Shown here: in pieces, positions 1 through 6,698 of the stretch
Position numbering within the stretch: position 1 is the first letter of the stretch
Layout of the letters: each line of letters opens with the position of its first letter
Assembly (NCBI GenBank): GCA_026692885.1
Contig: JAPLNJ010001007.1
Span: 1 to 16,786 of the forward strand
Reading direction: 5' to 3'
Origin: Planctomycetota bacterium
GTDB lineage: Bacteria; Planctomycetota; Planctomycetia; Pirellulales; Pirellulaceae
DNA: 16,786 bases
Program-made: the position numbers and the translations under genes
The notes under the pieces: model-generated
Seen by the model: only the letters and a program-made list of their open reading frames with translations
Databases searched by the model: none
Told to the model about the DNA's origin: nothing

Positions 1-27
1 AACGGATGGTCCTGTTTTTGTTCCGCC

Positions 28-50
28 CCCATCCGGGCTTGCCCCGGTGG
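28..50. repeat. REP-like imperfect palindrome, copy 1
   Basis: Short imperfect palindrome with the core GGGCTTGCCC and outer arms CCA/TGG. Bases 29-38 pair with 41-50, with one mismatch and one G-T pair. It is the reverse orientation of the elements at 193 and 255, which share the GGGGCAAGCCC core. No gene is visible around it. Function is unknown; such elements are usually intergenic hairpins. Confidence 0.6.
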
Positions 51-96
51 ACAAGAGGTTTGAAAACCAAGGCCGCGTACCGCAACCACATCCCGT

Positions 97-149
97 CCCC
101 TTCGCCGCATTCACCGCCGCCTGCGGCGGCGGTGAATGCGGCGAAGGGG
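97..149. repeat. 24-bp perfect hairpin
   Basis: Bases 97-120 are the exact reverse complement of 126-149, leaving a five-base loop CTGCG. The arm reads CCCCTTCGCCGCATTCACCG and then CCGC. There is no T-run after the stem, so it does not look like a classic intrinsic terminator. No gene runs into it within the window. It could be a mobile palindromic repeat or a structured RNA; the sequence alone does not decide. Confidence 0.75.
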
Positions 150-192
150 TATAGAGGGGGTGGGGGCCGCTGGTAGTGACCAAACCCTTTTT

Positions 193-213
193 CCACTGGG
201 GCAAGCCCAGTGG
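193..213. repeat. REP-like palindrome, copy 2
   Basis: CCACTGGG / CCCAGTGG form an 8-bp perfect stem around the loop GCAAG. The stem extends outward through CTTTTT / GGAAAG with two G-T pairs. It shares core and ends with the copy at 255-277, but the middle of the stem differs on both arms in a compensating way. Confidence 0.7.
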
Positions 214-254
214 GGAAAGTGGCCGAATAGCAACGACTTAGGCTTAACCTCGTG

Positions 255-277
255 CCATTCGGGGCAAGCCCGAATGG
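255..277. repeat. REP-like palindrome, copy 3
   Basis: CCATTCGGG / CCCGAATGG form a 9-bp perfect stem around the loop GCAAG. Compared with copy 2, the stem middle changes from CT/AG to TTC/GAA while the ends (CCA, TGG) and the GGGGCAAGCCC core are kept. This compensated change points to selection on, or spread of, the folded structure. Confidence 0.7.
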
Positions 278-284
278 GGACCCG

Positions 285-745
285 ACATGCCAAGCTGGAA
301 CAAAAGCCGGACCAGATCTCACCATTGCAAGGACTCTCTGGGATACGCGGAAGCTCAGGAGGTGGCCGAGCGTGCCCGGCGTCTGTCCCCCGCCAAGGCG
401 GAACACAGCGGCAGTAGCCTCGTCGATATGGAAATCGTGGACGAAGACACCGGCCTCGGTGGGCGTTTCCTGGTGCAGTTGATGAAACACAGACGAGCTC
501 CGCTGCCGTGGACCAGGTTGGGCGTCGGCAGTCCGGTGATCCTGTCACCCGACGAGTTCGGAGGGCGAGCTGCACCTCGATCGGAACTGCGGGCTCGATT
601 CCGTGCTCCGCACAAGGAGGCAGCCGGCTACCGCGACGAAGCCTGTCAAAGTGTCGAGCCGGGCTGCTGGATTCCGCTGCTGCGCTGCGATCGTGTCGTG
701 CTCGCCGGCGACTACTGCCAGTTGCCGCCGACCGTGGTCTTTGAA
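285..745 (+). pseudogene. SF1 (IGHMBP2/UPF1-like) helicase remnant
   Basis: The plus-strand frame starting near 287 reads as pieces of a superfamily 1 helicase of the IGHMBP2/UPF1 type. The first piece (to about 560) has EIVDEDTGLGGRFLVQL and PLPWTRLGVGSPVILSP, which resemble the N-terminal part of such proteins. The second piece (about 630-745) has motif II (DEACQSVEPGCWIPLLRCD, Walker B) and motif III (LAGDYCQLPPTV). The P-loop stretch that should separate them is missing, so a large internal deletion has occurred. All helicase motifs after III are also missing; the frame runs straight into the inverted repeat at 751. The fragment cannot be an active ATPase. The family call rests on motif II/III and flanking residues and is an inference from memory. 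No start codon or RBS is persuasive. Confidence 0.75.
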
Positions 746-750
746 GTTGC

Positions 751-836
751 GAGTAGCCGAATTCGTGAGAATTCGGGGTGTTTCGCCGAGGCCAACGACC
801 ACCGCAGCCTCCGAATTCTCACGAATTCGGCTACTC
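751..836. repeat. 26-bp perfect inverted repeat, MITE-like
   Basis: Bases 751-776 (core CCGAATTCGTGAGAATTCGG) are repeated exactly in reverse complement at 811-836, with a 34-base spacer. Each arm is itself partly palindromic (GAATTCGTGAGAATTC). The element sits exactly where the helicase remnant loses homology, so insertion or associated rearrangement probably truncated that gene. No transposase is encoded within it. Confidence 0.8.
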
Positions 837-1150
837 CCCGCCGAAATGCGCAACTTGGTGGACAGTGGCACGGTCTTCCCTCCCTCTCCCCCAAAAGTCC
901 AAACTGAGCGGCCCGCCGCCACTCAGCGTCACCACGTAATTCCGATTGGATCGGCGTCACGGATCGAGCGCCTTGAATCTCAAGATTCGAGTGCGACGCT
1001 AGAAATGAGTACCTGCATTGAGCTATCATTCTGCGTGCTCGGGGGATCGGAAAGAGCAAAAACCTTCCGGGCCACGCTTGACGAGAACCTGACCGCGACG
1101 AAGTCCCTGTTCACGCGATGAAATTTGTTAACGCTTGGGGAGGTGTAAAG
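837..1150. other. Intergenic stretch without a recognisable gene
   Basis: I see no coding region I can support on either strand here. Frames passing through (for example plus 603-1121 and minus 712-1059) have no recognisable motifs and look like chance openings in GC-rich DNA. The only signal is a good Shine-Dalgarno-like GGGGAGGTG just before the ATG at 1151. Confidence 0.5.
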
Positions 1151-1303
1151 ATGGGAAGCATCATCGGGCTCGTGGTAGGCTGCATCTACTTTGGCTCAAA
1201 ACTGAGTAAGATCGGTTACAACGGAGTTCTGTGGTTCATTGCTCATGCGCCTCCTGCGGTTCCAAGCACTCGACAAGATTGGATCCGAAAAACCCTTGAC
1301 TGA
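1151..1303 (+). CDS. Small hydrophobic ORF, probably a truncated membrane protein
   Basis: A 50-codon frame starts at ATG 1151, six bases after a strong Shine-Dalgarno-like GGGGAGGTG. The first 28 residues are hydrophobic (MGSIIGLVVGCIYFGSKLSK then IGYNGVLW) and could form one membrane segment. From about residue 29 the frame runs antisense to the ParA-like fragment at 1236-1391, and the composition turns into proline and charged residues. The likely reading is that only the N-terminal part is original and the rest is a fusion into unrelated DNA. The family is not recognised; the pattern vaguely recalls small planctomycete membrane proteins. It may not be translated at all. Confidence 0.35.
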   Translation: MGSIIGLVVGCIYFGSKLSKIGYNGVLWFIAHAPPAVPSTRQDWIRKTLD

Positions 1304-1391
1304 GCGAACCCTGCGGGTCGGCATCCACCAGCAGCACGCGCTCGCCCGCGTGAGCAAAGGCGCCGGCCAAGTGGAAGCAGATGGAACTGGG
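1236..1391 (-). pseudogene. ParA/Soj-type ATPase fragment
   Basis: On the minus strand, bases 1391 to 1236 read SSICFHLAGAFAHAGERVLL then VDADPQGSLSQGFFGSNLVE, ending in a stop. This is the classic ParA/Soj start: the end of the deviant Walker A (K-S/T-S/T), the following helix, and the V-D-A-D-P-Q-G-S motif. The glycine-rich KGGxGK part upstream is missing; the sequence before 1391 belongs to the space after the helicase gene. The later ATPase motifs are missing too. About 50 of the roughly 250 residues of the family remain, so it is a relic. Plasmid or chromosome partition genes are common neighbours on mobile DNA, so this may be debris of a former element. It is not FlhG: the DADPQGS motif is of the Soj type. 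Confidence 0.8.
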
Positions 1392-1409
1392 GGTTATTGG
1401 CACTGGCTC

Positions 1410-4118
1410 TTACCACGCTTCCGACAGTCTCTCGACGATGTCCTTTCTGGCCAGCACGCGTGAGCAGAGTTCCCACCGATTCTGGTCAGGATCAATGGTC
1501 TCCTTGTACCGGAGTTCGAAGACGTCACGGGCCTTCTGCCGCAGGTGGATGTACTGGTCCAGGGTGGCCTCAAGTTGTTCCACACTCTCGATCCAATCGT
1601 CCTCGATGGTGTCCGGCAGGCCGCCGAAGATGTCAAACTTGTCTTTCAGGCGGCGCGAGAGCACCCGGTAAACCTGTTCGTCCTGCGTGTCGTGGTACAC
1701 GAGGTTCAGCATATCGACGGTCCGCCTGGCTTGACCGAACCGCTTGATGCGCCCCAGACGTTGCTCCAACCGCGACGGGTTCCAGGGCAAGTCGACGTTG
1801 ATTAGGGTCCCCAGCGTCTGTAGGTTCAGGCCCTCGCACGCGGCATCGGTGGCCACCACCAGTCGGATTTCGCGTTTCTTTACAGCCGTCTTGATATCCT
1901 CCCGCTCGACAGCTGCGAAGTCCTGCCCGCGGAACAGCCCGCTCTTGCCCAACCCGGCATACACGGCAATCGGCTCGCCTGGAATCGCCTGCGCCAGCTC
2001 CGAGCCCATCCAGTACGCGGTGTCGTAGTACTGACTGAAAATGATGCACCCGTGTTCCAGCCACGTCTTTCCCTCCGAGCGATGCTCGGCGAGAAAGTAC
2101 TGAACAGCAGCCAGTTTCGGGTCGCGTGCTTCCGGACGGGACAGCTCTTCCACGATGGTCCGAAGGTGGCTGGCCTCGTCGGGCGTAATGGCGTTGAGCA
2201 GAGTCTCGATGGTCTTGGTGTCGTCTTCCTCTTCACCGGGACTTTCACGCCGCAGCATCCTTTCGGCCGTGGCGCGGCCCGAGGCGAAGCTGGAGCAGAT
2301 GCGTTGCAGGAGTAGGGTCTTCATAAACCCGGCAGCCTTGGTGCGCTGTTGCAGTAGCGTGGTAAATGCTTCGGCTGCTTGATAAGCGAGATCGAAAGGA
2401 TGATTCGTCAGCAGCCCCAAACCGCTGAAACCGATGCCGGGATACGTGGTGAGCGGCGCGTCGGGGTCGGGGTGGATCTCCACGCCCACTTTTTCCAGTA
2501 GCCCGGCCTCTTCCAGCGTCTGCCGCCGGCGTAAGACGGTGTGGCGGACCAGCGGGTTGTGTTCTTGGAAGAAGCCGGGGGCAAGGGTTTGCCCGATCGC
2601 TTGTTGCTCGAGGAAACCCAGGGAGCCGTAGCCCCGGTCCGTGAAGAAGACCTGATCCGGCAGCCCCAACTGCAGACGCAGCGCAGAGAACAACGCGTCT
2701 TCGCAGCCGGCGGGCAACGGATTGCGCAGCCACTCCCAGGCCTCCCGGTCGTCCGCCGGTAGCTCTTCGCCCTTCACCAGGGGCAAAGCCTGCTCCCAGT
2801 CCGTCCAGCGCCCAAACCACTCCCGGCCCAAAACGAAATCAGCGCCTGCGTTGAGGATCCGCAGGAGATCCCACAACTCGTGGACCTCGGTCTGGATAGG
2901 CGTCGCGGTGCCCAGTAACAGGTTCTTCGTGCGTGGACCGATCCTGAGCATGAAGTCGAGCAGGTGATTGGGCTCGTGTCGTTTCTCACCGAGGCCACCG
3001 CGCCGTCGGGCCTTGTGGGCTTCGTCCAGGACCACGGTCCCGAACTTGCGATCCAGCAAGTGCTGCCGCTCCTCGGAGTCGTGAACGATGAGGCCCGTGG
3101 AGACAATTGCGATACGGAAGGGACAGCGGACGATGTCTTCGGGCCAGCGGGTCTTGATGATGTGACCATGGGGATCGATCCACACCTTCCGTGCCGACGA
3201 CCAGACAGCGCTCGGGATCCCCAGCCGGTCATTCAATTCCACCTGCCATTGCAGGGTCAGCGTAGACGGGCAGAGGATCAGCACCGGCCCATCGTCCAAG
3301 AGCACCGCGAGCATGGCGCTGGCGGCCAGCGACAGCGTTTTGCCCACGCCGACCTCGTCGGCCAGCAGCAAACGCGCCCGACCGTAGGTCTCCCGATGCT
3401 GCAGGAACATGGTCACAAACGACCGCTGCCAGGGCTGGAGCTGCTCCCCGCCGCGGTAGATGGGACTCTCCGCCAGCGCGGCGGCCGGAAGTTCGTGCGG
3501 CTGGGCCTCCGCGAAACGAATCTCGACACGTTCCGCGACGCGGTGGATCTCTTCGATAATCGCGTCGGGCAGCGGAAAGGCATCCTTCCAGAGAGCGTCG
3601 AACTCGTCTTCAACCCAGGCCACGCCCTCGGGCGAAGTGTCCTCCCAGAGGATCTCGTAGTTCTCGGCGAAGGCACTCTTGGTCTCGTTGATCGAGCCGA
3701 GAAAGCAGGTCTTCGTGCCATCCGCAGCTTCGATGACGCCGGCCTTGCCGTGAATGAACACCCGGTCCTTGGGTACGACGCGAATTTCGACCCGACCGCT
3801 GGTCAGCAGATCGTGGAGCCGCCGGTAGCGTTCGCGATGCAACAGCGCCTCGACTTCGGGGGTCGCTTCGTTCCAGCGGTCCTTGAGGGCCGTCTCGCGG
3901 ACATGTTTCGAGACGGCCACATCCGCCGCATCCAACTCGCTGTTGCAGACCACCTGCACCTTGGGAATCCCCGCAATCTCCTCGCCCACGAGTTCGAAAA
4001 TCGAACTACGGAAGTAACCCGCGATGCGCCGGTAGGACTTGGCGCCTTGCAGCTTGGTGCTCAGGAAAGCGTGGTCCAGCCGCTGACGGCGGGAGGAGAA
4101 GCGGTTGAGGTTGTCGGA
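1410..4118 (-). CDS. PLD-nuclease/SNF2-family helicase of the defence cassette (5' end lost)
   Basis: Protein of about 900 residues, counted from the first family-like residues (DNLNRFSSRRQRLDHAFL, from 4115). Residues ~20-200 form a phospholipase-D-like nuclease domain with an HKD-type motif: HGKAGVIE at 122-129, then GSINETK at 140-146. An SNF2/SF2 helicase follows, with Walker A DEVGVGKT at 253-260, VVLDEAHKAR at 361-370 and LGTATPIQ near 401-408. The C-terminal lobe has FSQYYDTAYW, ATDAACEGLNLQ, and motif VI as RLEQRLGRIKRFGQ. The C-terminus is complete (stop at 1410-1412). The N-terminus is abnormal. Upstream of 4118 the open frame continues only as the out-of-frame shadow of the methylase remnant, and no ATG, GTG or TTG lies near the first homologous codon. 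The first in-frame ATG lies within the helicase domain (residue ~235). The gene therefore lost its start in the deletion that removed the methylase C-terminus. Role by family: nuclease/translocase effector of a methylase-linked DNA-defence system. Confidence 0.9.
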   Translation of the reverse strand, partial: SDNLNRFSSRRQRLDHAFLSTKLQGAKSYRRIAGYFRSSIFELVGEEIAGIPKVQVVCNSELDAADVAVSKHVRETALKDRWNEATPEVEALLHRERYRRLHDLLTSGRVEIRVVPKDRVFIHGKAGVIEAADGTKTCFLGSINETKSAFAENYEILWEDTSPEGVAWVEDEFDALWKDAFPLPDAIIEEIHRVAERVEIRFAEAQPHELPAAALAESPIYRGGEQLQPWQRSFVTMFLQHRETYGRARLLLADEVGVGKTLSLAASAMLAVLLDDGPVLILCPSTLTLQWQVELNDRLGIPSAVWSSARKVWIDPHGHIIKTRWPEDIVRCPFRIAIVSTGLIVHDSEERQHLLDRKFGTVVLDEAHKARRRGGLGEKRHEPNHLLDFMLRIGPRTKNLLLGTATPIQTEVHELWDLLRILNAGADFVLGREWFGRWTDWEQALPLVKGEELPADDREAWEWLRNPLPAGCEDALFSALRLQLGLPDQVFFTDRGYGSLGFLEQQAIGQTLAPGFFQEHNPLVRHTVLRRRQTLEEAGLLEKVGVEIHPDPDAPLTTYPGIGFSGLGLLTNHPFDLAYQAAEAFTTLLQQRTKAAGFMKTLLLQRICSSFASGRATAERMLRRESPGEEEDDTKTIETLLNAITPDEASHLRTIVEELSRPEARDPKLAAVQYFLAEHRSEGKTWLEHGCIIFSQYYDTAYWMGSELAQAIPGEPIAVYAGLGKSGLFRGQDFAAVEREDIKTAVKKREIRLVVATDAACEGLNLQTLGTLINVDLPWNPSRLEQRLGRIKRFGQARRTVDMLNLVYHDTQDEQVYRVLSRRLKDKFDIFGGLPDTIEDDWIESVEQLEATLDQYIHLRQKARDVFELRYKETIDPDQNRWELCSRVLARKDIVERLSEAW

Positions 4119-5137
4119 TCCGGTACGAGTTCTGCCACCACGCGATAACCCTTGCTCACAATTAGGGTCGGCAATAACGGCACCATCCAGCCCGTCTGCG
4201 GGCAGCATGTTTCCACGCAATAGAGAAACACTTTGGCCCGCCAGCCCGCGCCGTCCGTCTCGACGCCGAGTCGATCTATCTCTGACTGCACACGACGAAC
4301 CAGTTCCTGCTGATCCCTCGCCAGCCTCTCGCGGCTCTCCATGGAGCCACCGATGATGTTGAAGGCGCCCCAGGTGAGCATGCAGGCTACCGGATTCAGA
4401 TCGGAGGCATAGACGTCGCAGCCGAGTCGGGCGGCCTCGAAGGCAATCTGCCCAGAGCCACAAAACGTATCGCCGAGCCGCGGGCGGTGGCCGAATCGCA
4501 TGATGCCCAACTGCTCGACCAACTCCGGAAACGAGTGGGCACTCGTGCCCAGATGGGTGTTGGCCTCATCCCAGACGTGGTCATGGACGGTGGCGGCGAC
4601 CTCTTCGGCTCGCTTGGCATTGTCCACTCGTTCACGGTAGGGGATCTCCGGAAGCAACCTCGCTTCCAGCCGGCGGCGCTCCAGTTCCGAAACGTCCTCA
4701 CGCCAGGCCAACTTCACGTCCTCGTACTCCGGCTGCGACCAGTCCCAAGGGGAAGGGGGAGGAATAAAGGATGAAGGCTGAACGGTGAAGTAGTCAGCGG
4801 GGCGGGCGATCGCGAGCCTGGCGAGAATCTCCTTCGGTTTGGAACGTCGCGGCCAACGAGCGACAAATGACTCGGCATCCATCGCCATCAACTTCTCGAA
4901 GATTTCCAGGTCACGCTTGGGGTCGTTCGTGGCCGGGAGTAGGCAGCCGAGAATGCAGGCTTTGTTCAAGATCAGCGGTTTACGCCCCTTCCAGTAGCTG
5001 CCCAAAGCCGTGAGCGTCTTGCCATGCACCGCCATCTGCTCCTTATACGCCTCGGCCGAGAGCTTCTGCACGGGCAACAGGCGTTCGATGAGGGCGGGCG
5101 CATCCCTGAGGGAAAACGGTGTAACGGCGTTGCTCAT
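4061..5137 (-). pseudogene. DUF1156/COG1743-type DNA methylase, C-terminally truncated
   Basis: Starts at ATG 5137 (MSNAVTPFSLRDAPALIERL); a TTG twelve bases upstream is the only alternative. Residues 1-340 read as the N-terminal part of an adenine-specific methylase of the DUF1156 (COG1743, Zn-ribbon) kind. AdoMet-binding motif I is FCGSGQIAFEAA at 225-236, followed by the acidic DLNP at 246-249. The first half of a zinc ribbon is seen (YCVETCCP, 307-313), then TGWMVPLLPTLIVSKG. Homology ends at ELVPDP (~341), and 17 frame-shifted residues follow to a stop at 4061. Full-length relatives are, from memory, about 900-1000 residues, so roughly two thirds is gone, including where the (D/N)PPY catalytic motif IV should be. 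Methylation activity is not credible. The remnant overlaps the helicase sequence by about 55 bases in another frame, placing the deletion joint at about 4113-4123. Confidence 0.85.
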
Positions 5138-5201
5138 GACTGATACCAACCCATTCCTGGTTATGCCACGCCACTTCGCGGCGACTTTGCGGTGGATTCT
5201 C

Positions 5202-5393
5202 GCCCCAAAGGGGCCAAATTCGATAGCCCAGGGCGCAGCCCTGGGTTGTCAGTCGCCGTTGGAACCGCAGCCCTGAAAGGGCGAAACAACGGCACCGAGC
5301 ACTTCGTGTCTCGCCCTTTCAGGGCTACTGCGGTTTTCGGTTTCCGCAACCCAGGGCTACGCCCTGGGCTATCGAATTTGGCCCCTTTGGGGC
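5202..5393. repeat. 192-bp nested palindromic element
   Basis: Bases 5202-5248 are the reverse complement of 5347-5393 at 46 of 47 positions. Each arm contains smaller palindromes: GCCCCAAAGGGGC at the tip and AGCCCAGGGC-GCAGCCCTGGG further in. A second inverted pair lies inside (5264-5284 against 5311-5334, core CCCTGAAAGGGCGA), differing by a two-base insertion. The whole unit can fold into one long branched hairpin. It sits 64 bases upstream of the methylase start. Chance ORFs through it give glycine/proline-rich peptides that should not be annotated. No transposase is present, so it fits a non-autonomous repeat of the MITE/REP class. Confidence 0.85.
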
Positions 5394-5552
5394 AAGGATT
5401 TCATGACGTAGCTCACCTTGATCGTCCAAACCCGAACGGGGTTTCACAAGGGGTGGTGCTGGCCGCGAGCCGGATGTGGAATCCCGCCGGGACCGCCCCG
5501 CGACTTCCTAACGCATTCTGCAGCAACCGCTTGCATCTTTCGTGGACGCGGG

Positions 5553-5581
5553 TTGACGTTTCCGTGCCCAAGTCCGATAAT
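5553..5581 (+). promoter_or_regulatory. Sigma-70-type promoter-like sequence for the small gene at 5609
   Basis: TTGACG at 5553-5558 and GATAAT at 5576-5581 are separated by exactly 17 bases. They match five of six consensus positions at each hexamer. Transcription would start near 5588 and give a leader of about 20 bases containing the RBS AAGGAAGG (5598-5605). Confidence 0.6.
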
Positions 5582-5608
5582 CCGAGACGTAACCAGAAAG
5601 GAAGGCCG

Positions 5609-5863
5609 GTGGCGAAGCATCCCTTGAAGACGTATGACTTCACGCTTGTCTTGGCGAATCTCGCCGAACTGACCGACATTCAGGCCAATGCCCTCTTCCG
5701 CGCCGGTTGCGATGATGCTACGCCAGTCAGCCGAGACAGTCGCGTCTTGCTGCATTTCGCACGGGAAGCGGATTCCCTGGAACACGCCATCCGTTCGGCC
5801 ATTGCGGACGTAGCTCGCAGCGGCTTGCGCGCCGCCCACGTCGAAATGGAATGCCCGGTCTGA
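5609..5863 (+). CDS. Small acidic 'AGCDD' protein, antitoxin/regulator-like
   Basis: An 84-residue protein from GTG 5609, chosen because AAGGAAGG lies just upstream and a promoter-like sequence with ideal spacing lies before that. The larger open frame upstream only reads through the palindromic element. Key features are YDFTLVLANLAELTD, ANALFRAGCDDATP, HFAREADSLEHAIRSAIADV and a short end HVEMECPV. I recognise this pattern from small planctomycete proteins in which an N-terminal (AL)(F/Y)xAGCDD domain often precedes a C-terminal HTH; that link is from memory. No HTH follows here. The frame stops 22 bases before the palindromic element at 5886, so the C-terminus may have been lost. It is the only intact-looking plus-strand gene inside the minus-strand cassette, lying between DUF3780 and the methylase, and looks like an insertion into the operon. 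Function unknown. Confidence 0.6.
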   Translation: MAKHPLKTYDFTLVLANLAELTDIQANALFRAGCDDATPVSRDSRVLLHFAREADSLEHAIRSAIADVARSGLRAAHVEMECPV

Positions 5864-5885
5864 TCGCGTTCCCAACCTCTGGGTG

Positions 5886-6135
5886 CTAGCACCAAACGGT
5901 TTTTTGCGGTGGGAGTGGCAAGAATGAGGTTTAGTGTTGTCGCATGGACGGGGCTTGCCGCTAGGGCTCAGACGTACAGAATTCAAAATTGGCGGTTTGG
6001 CGACTTTGCCAAGTCAGTGTGGTTTGTCCGCTAATTTTGAATTCTGTACGTCTGAGCCCTGCTTGGGGCCCGGCACTGCGGAACAGTAAAATCTCATTCC
6101 TTACGCGTCAGGACCAAGAAACCGTTTGGTGCTAG
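5886..6135. repeat. 250-bp MITE-like element with terminal inverted repeats
   Basis: The ends are 21-base inverted repeats matching at 20 positions (CTAGCACCAAACGGTTT at 5886-5902, reverse complement at 6119-6135). Inside is a second, perfect 28-bp inverted repeat (5963-5990 against 6033-6060, core CAGACGTACAGAATTC). The sequence between outer and inner repeats is also similar on both sides (AGAATGAGGTTT against GGAATGAGATTT), so the whole unit is one long imperfect palindrome. CTAG occurs at both tips and again at the edge of the inner repeat (5961), which may mean two nested elements or CTAG/TA target use. No protein is encoded. The right tip supplies the stop codon of the DUF3780 gene. Confidence 0.85.
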
Positions 6136-6698
6136 TCATTGAACAAAGGAAGCGCGATGAAGTCGGCCTGACGCGGCCTTCGTTTTCGCTTGGTTGCCGG
6201 TTTCTCACCATCGGACAGCGCAAGAAACAAGGCCCGCCGCCAGCCGCGCTGCGTGTCCTCGGGCAAGCCGGCTTCGGCTACCGTCATCGCGAACAGCCAC
6301 CAGCGTTCCTCGGGCCGGAGGGCCGCCCACTTGCTGCAGATCACGGGGAGTTGCTCCTCGTTGGCCGTCTCGGCCGCCCAGGCGAGCACGCACAATTCCT
6401 TGCCCAGCAACCGATCGACCAGATTGGTGCCGGTATGCCAGCGGCCGGTCGTAACCTTGGCCGCCTTCAGCCGATCATTGAACTCGCGCCGCGCGATGTC
6501 GGCGATTGCGGACCAGTTCGGACGTTTCAGCAGTGCCCGCTCCTCGTCGCGTGGGACACCGCCCTCCTGGCCGCGGTAACCGTAGTCCTCGACGATCACG
6601 ACCGACGCAGCCCGTGAGGCCGAGATCTCGACGCGGAAGACATGGGCACCGAACTTGTCCGGTGCGCCGAAGTCCACGGTCTGTGGCTTGTCGCTCAT
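6132..6698 (-). CDS. DUF3780-family protein of the defence cassette
   Basis: A 188-residue soluble protein. Its ATG (6698-6696) overlaps the stop of the DUF499 gene as ATGA, so the two are translationally coupled. Recognisable family stretches are FGAPDKFGAHVFRVEI, VIVEDYGYRGQEGGVPRDEE, REFNDRLKAAKVTTGRWHTG and LVDRLLGKELCVLAWAAE. The C-terminus is basic (KRKRRPRQADFIALPLFND), which would suit nucleic-acid contact. The family has no known enzymatic activity that I can name; its constant pairing with DUF499 suggests a complex partner. The stop codon TAG (6132-6134) lies inside the terminal repeat of the MITE-like element at 5886-6135, so the last codons may differ from the ancestral gene. The family call is from recognised pattern, without a profile search. 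Confidence 0.85.
   Translation of the reverse strand: MSDKPQTVDFGAPDKFGAHVFRVEISASRAASVVIVEDYGYRGQEGGVPRDEERALLKRPNWSAIADIARREFNDRLKAAKVTTGRWHTGTNLVDRLLGKELCVLAWAAETANEEQLPVICSKWAALRPEERWWLFAMTVAEAGLPEDTQRGWRRALFLALSDGEKPATKRKRRPRQADFIALPLFND

Noticed and set aside
28..277. CRISPR-like array
   Set aside because: The repeats are palindromic, irregularly spaced, in both orientations and vary within the stem; no cas gene is present.
1236..1391. ParA-like fragment as a displaced flhG
   Set aside because: The VDADPQGS motif is of the Soj/ParA type and the fragment is far from the flagellar genes.
4061..4123. Programmed frameshift joining methylase and helicase
   Set aside because: No classical slippery heptamer with downstream structure was seen in the overlap, and the missing methylase half argues for deletion instead.
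2964..4148. 394-codon plus-strand open frame
   Set aside because: Antisense shadow of the helicase, which has clear motifs in the minus frame.
4119..4463. N-terminal extension of the helicase frame up to a start at 4463
   Set aside because: These residues are the out-of-frame reading of the methylase remnant (Arg/Gly-rich) and are not part of the helicase family.
5192..5608. Longer N-terminus for the small gene at 5609
   Set aside because: The upstream frame only translates the palindromic element and has no RBS; the GTG at 5609 has both RBS and promoter-like sequence.
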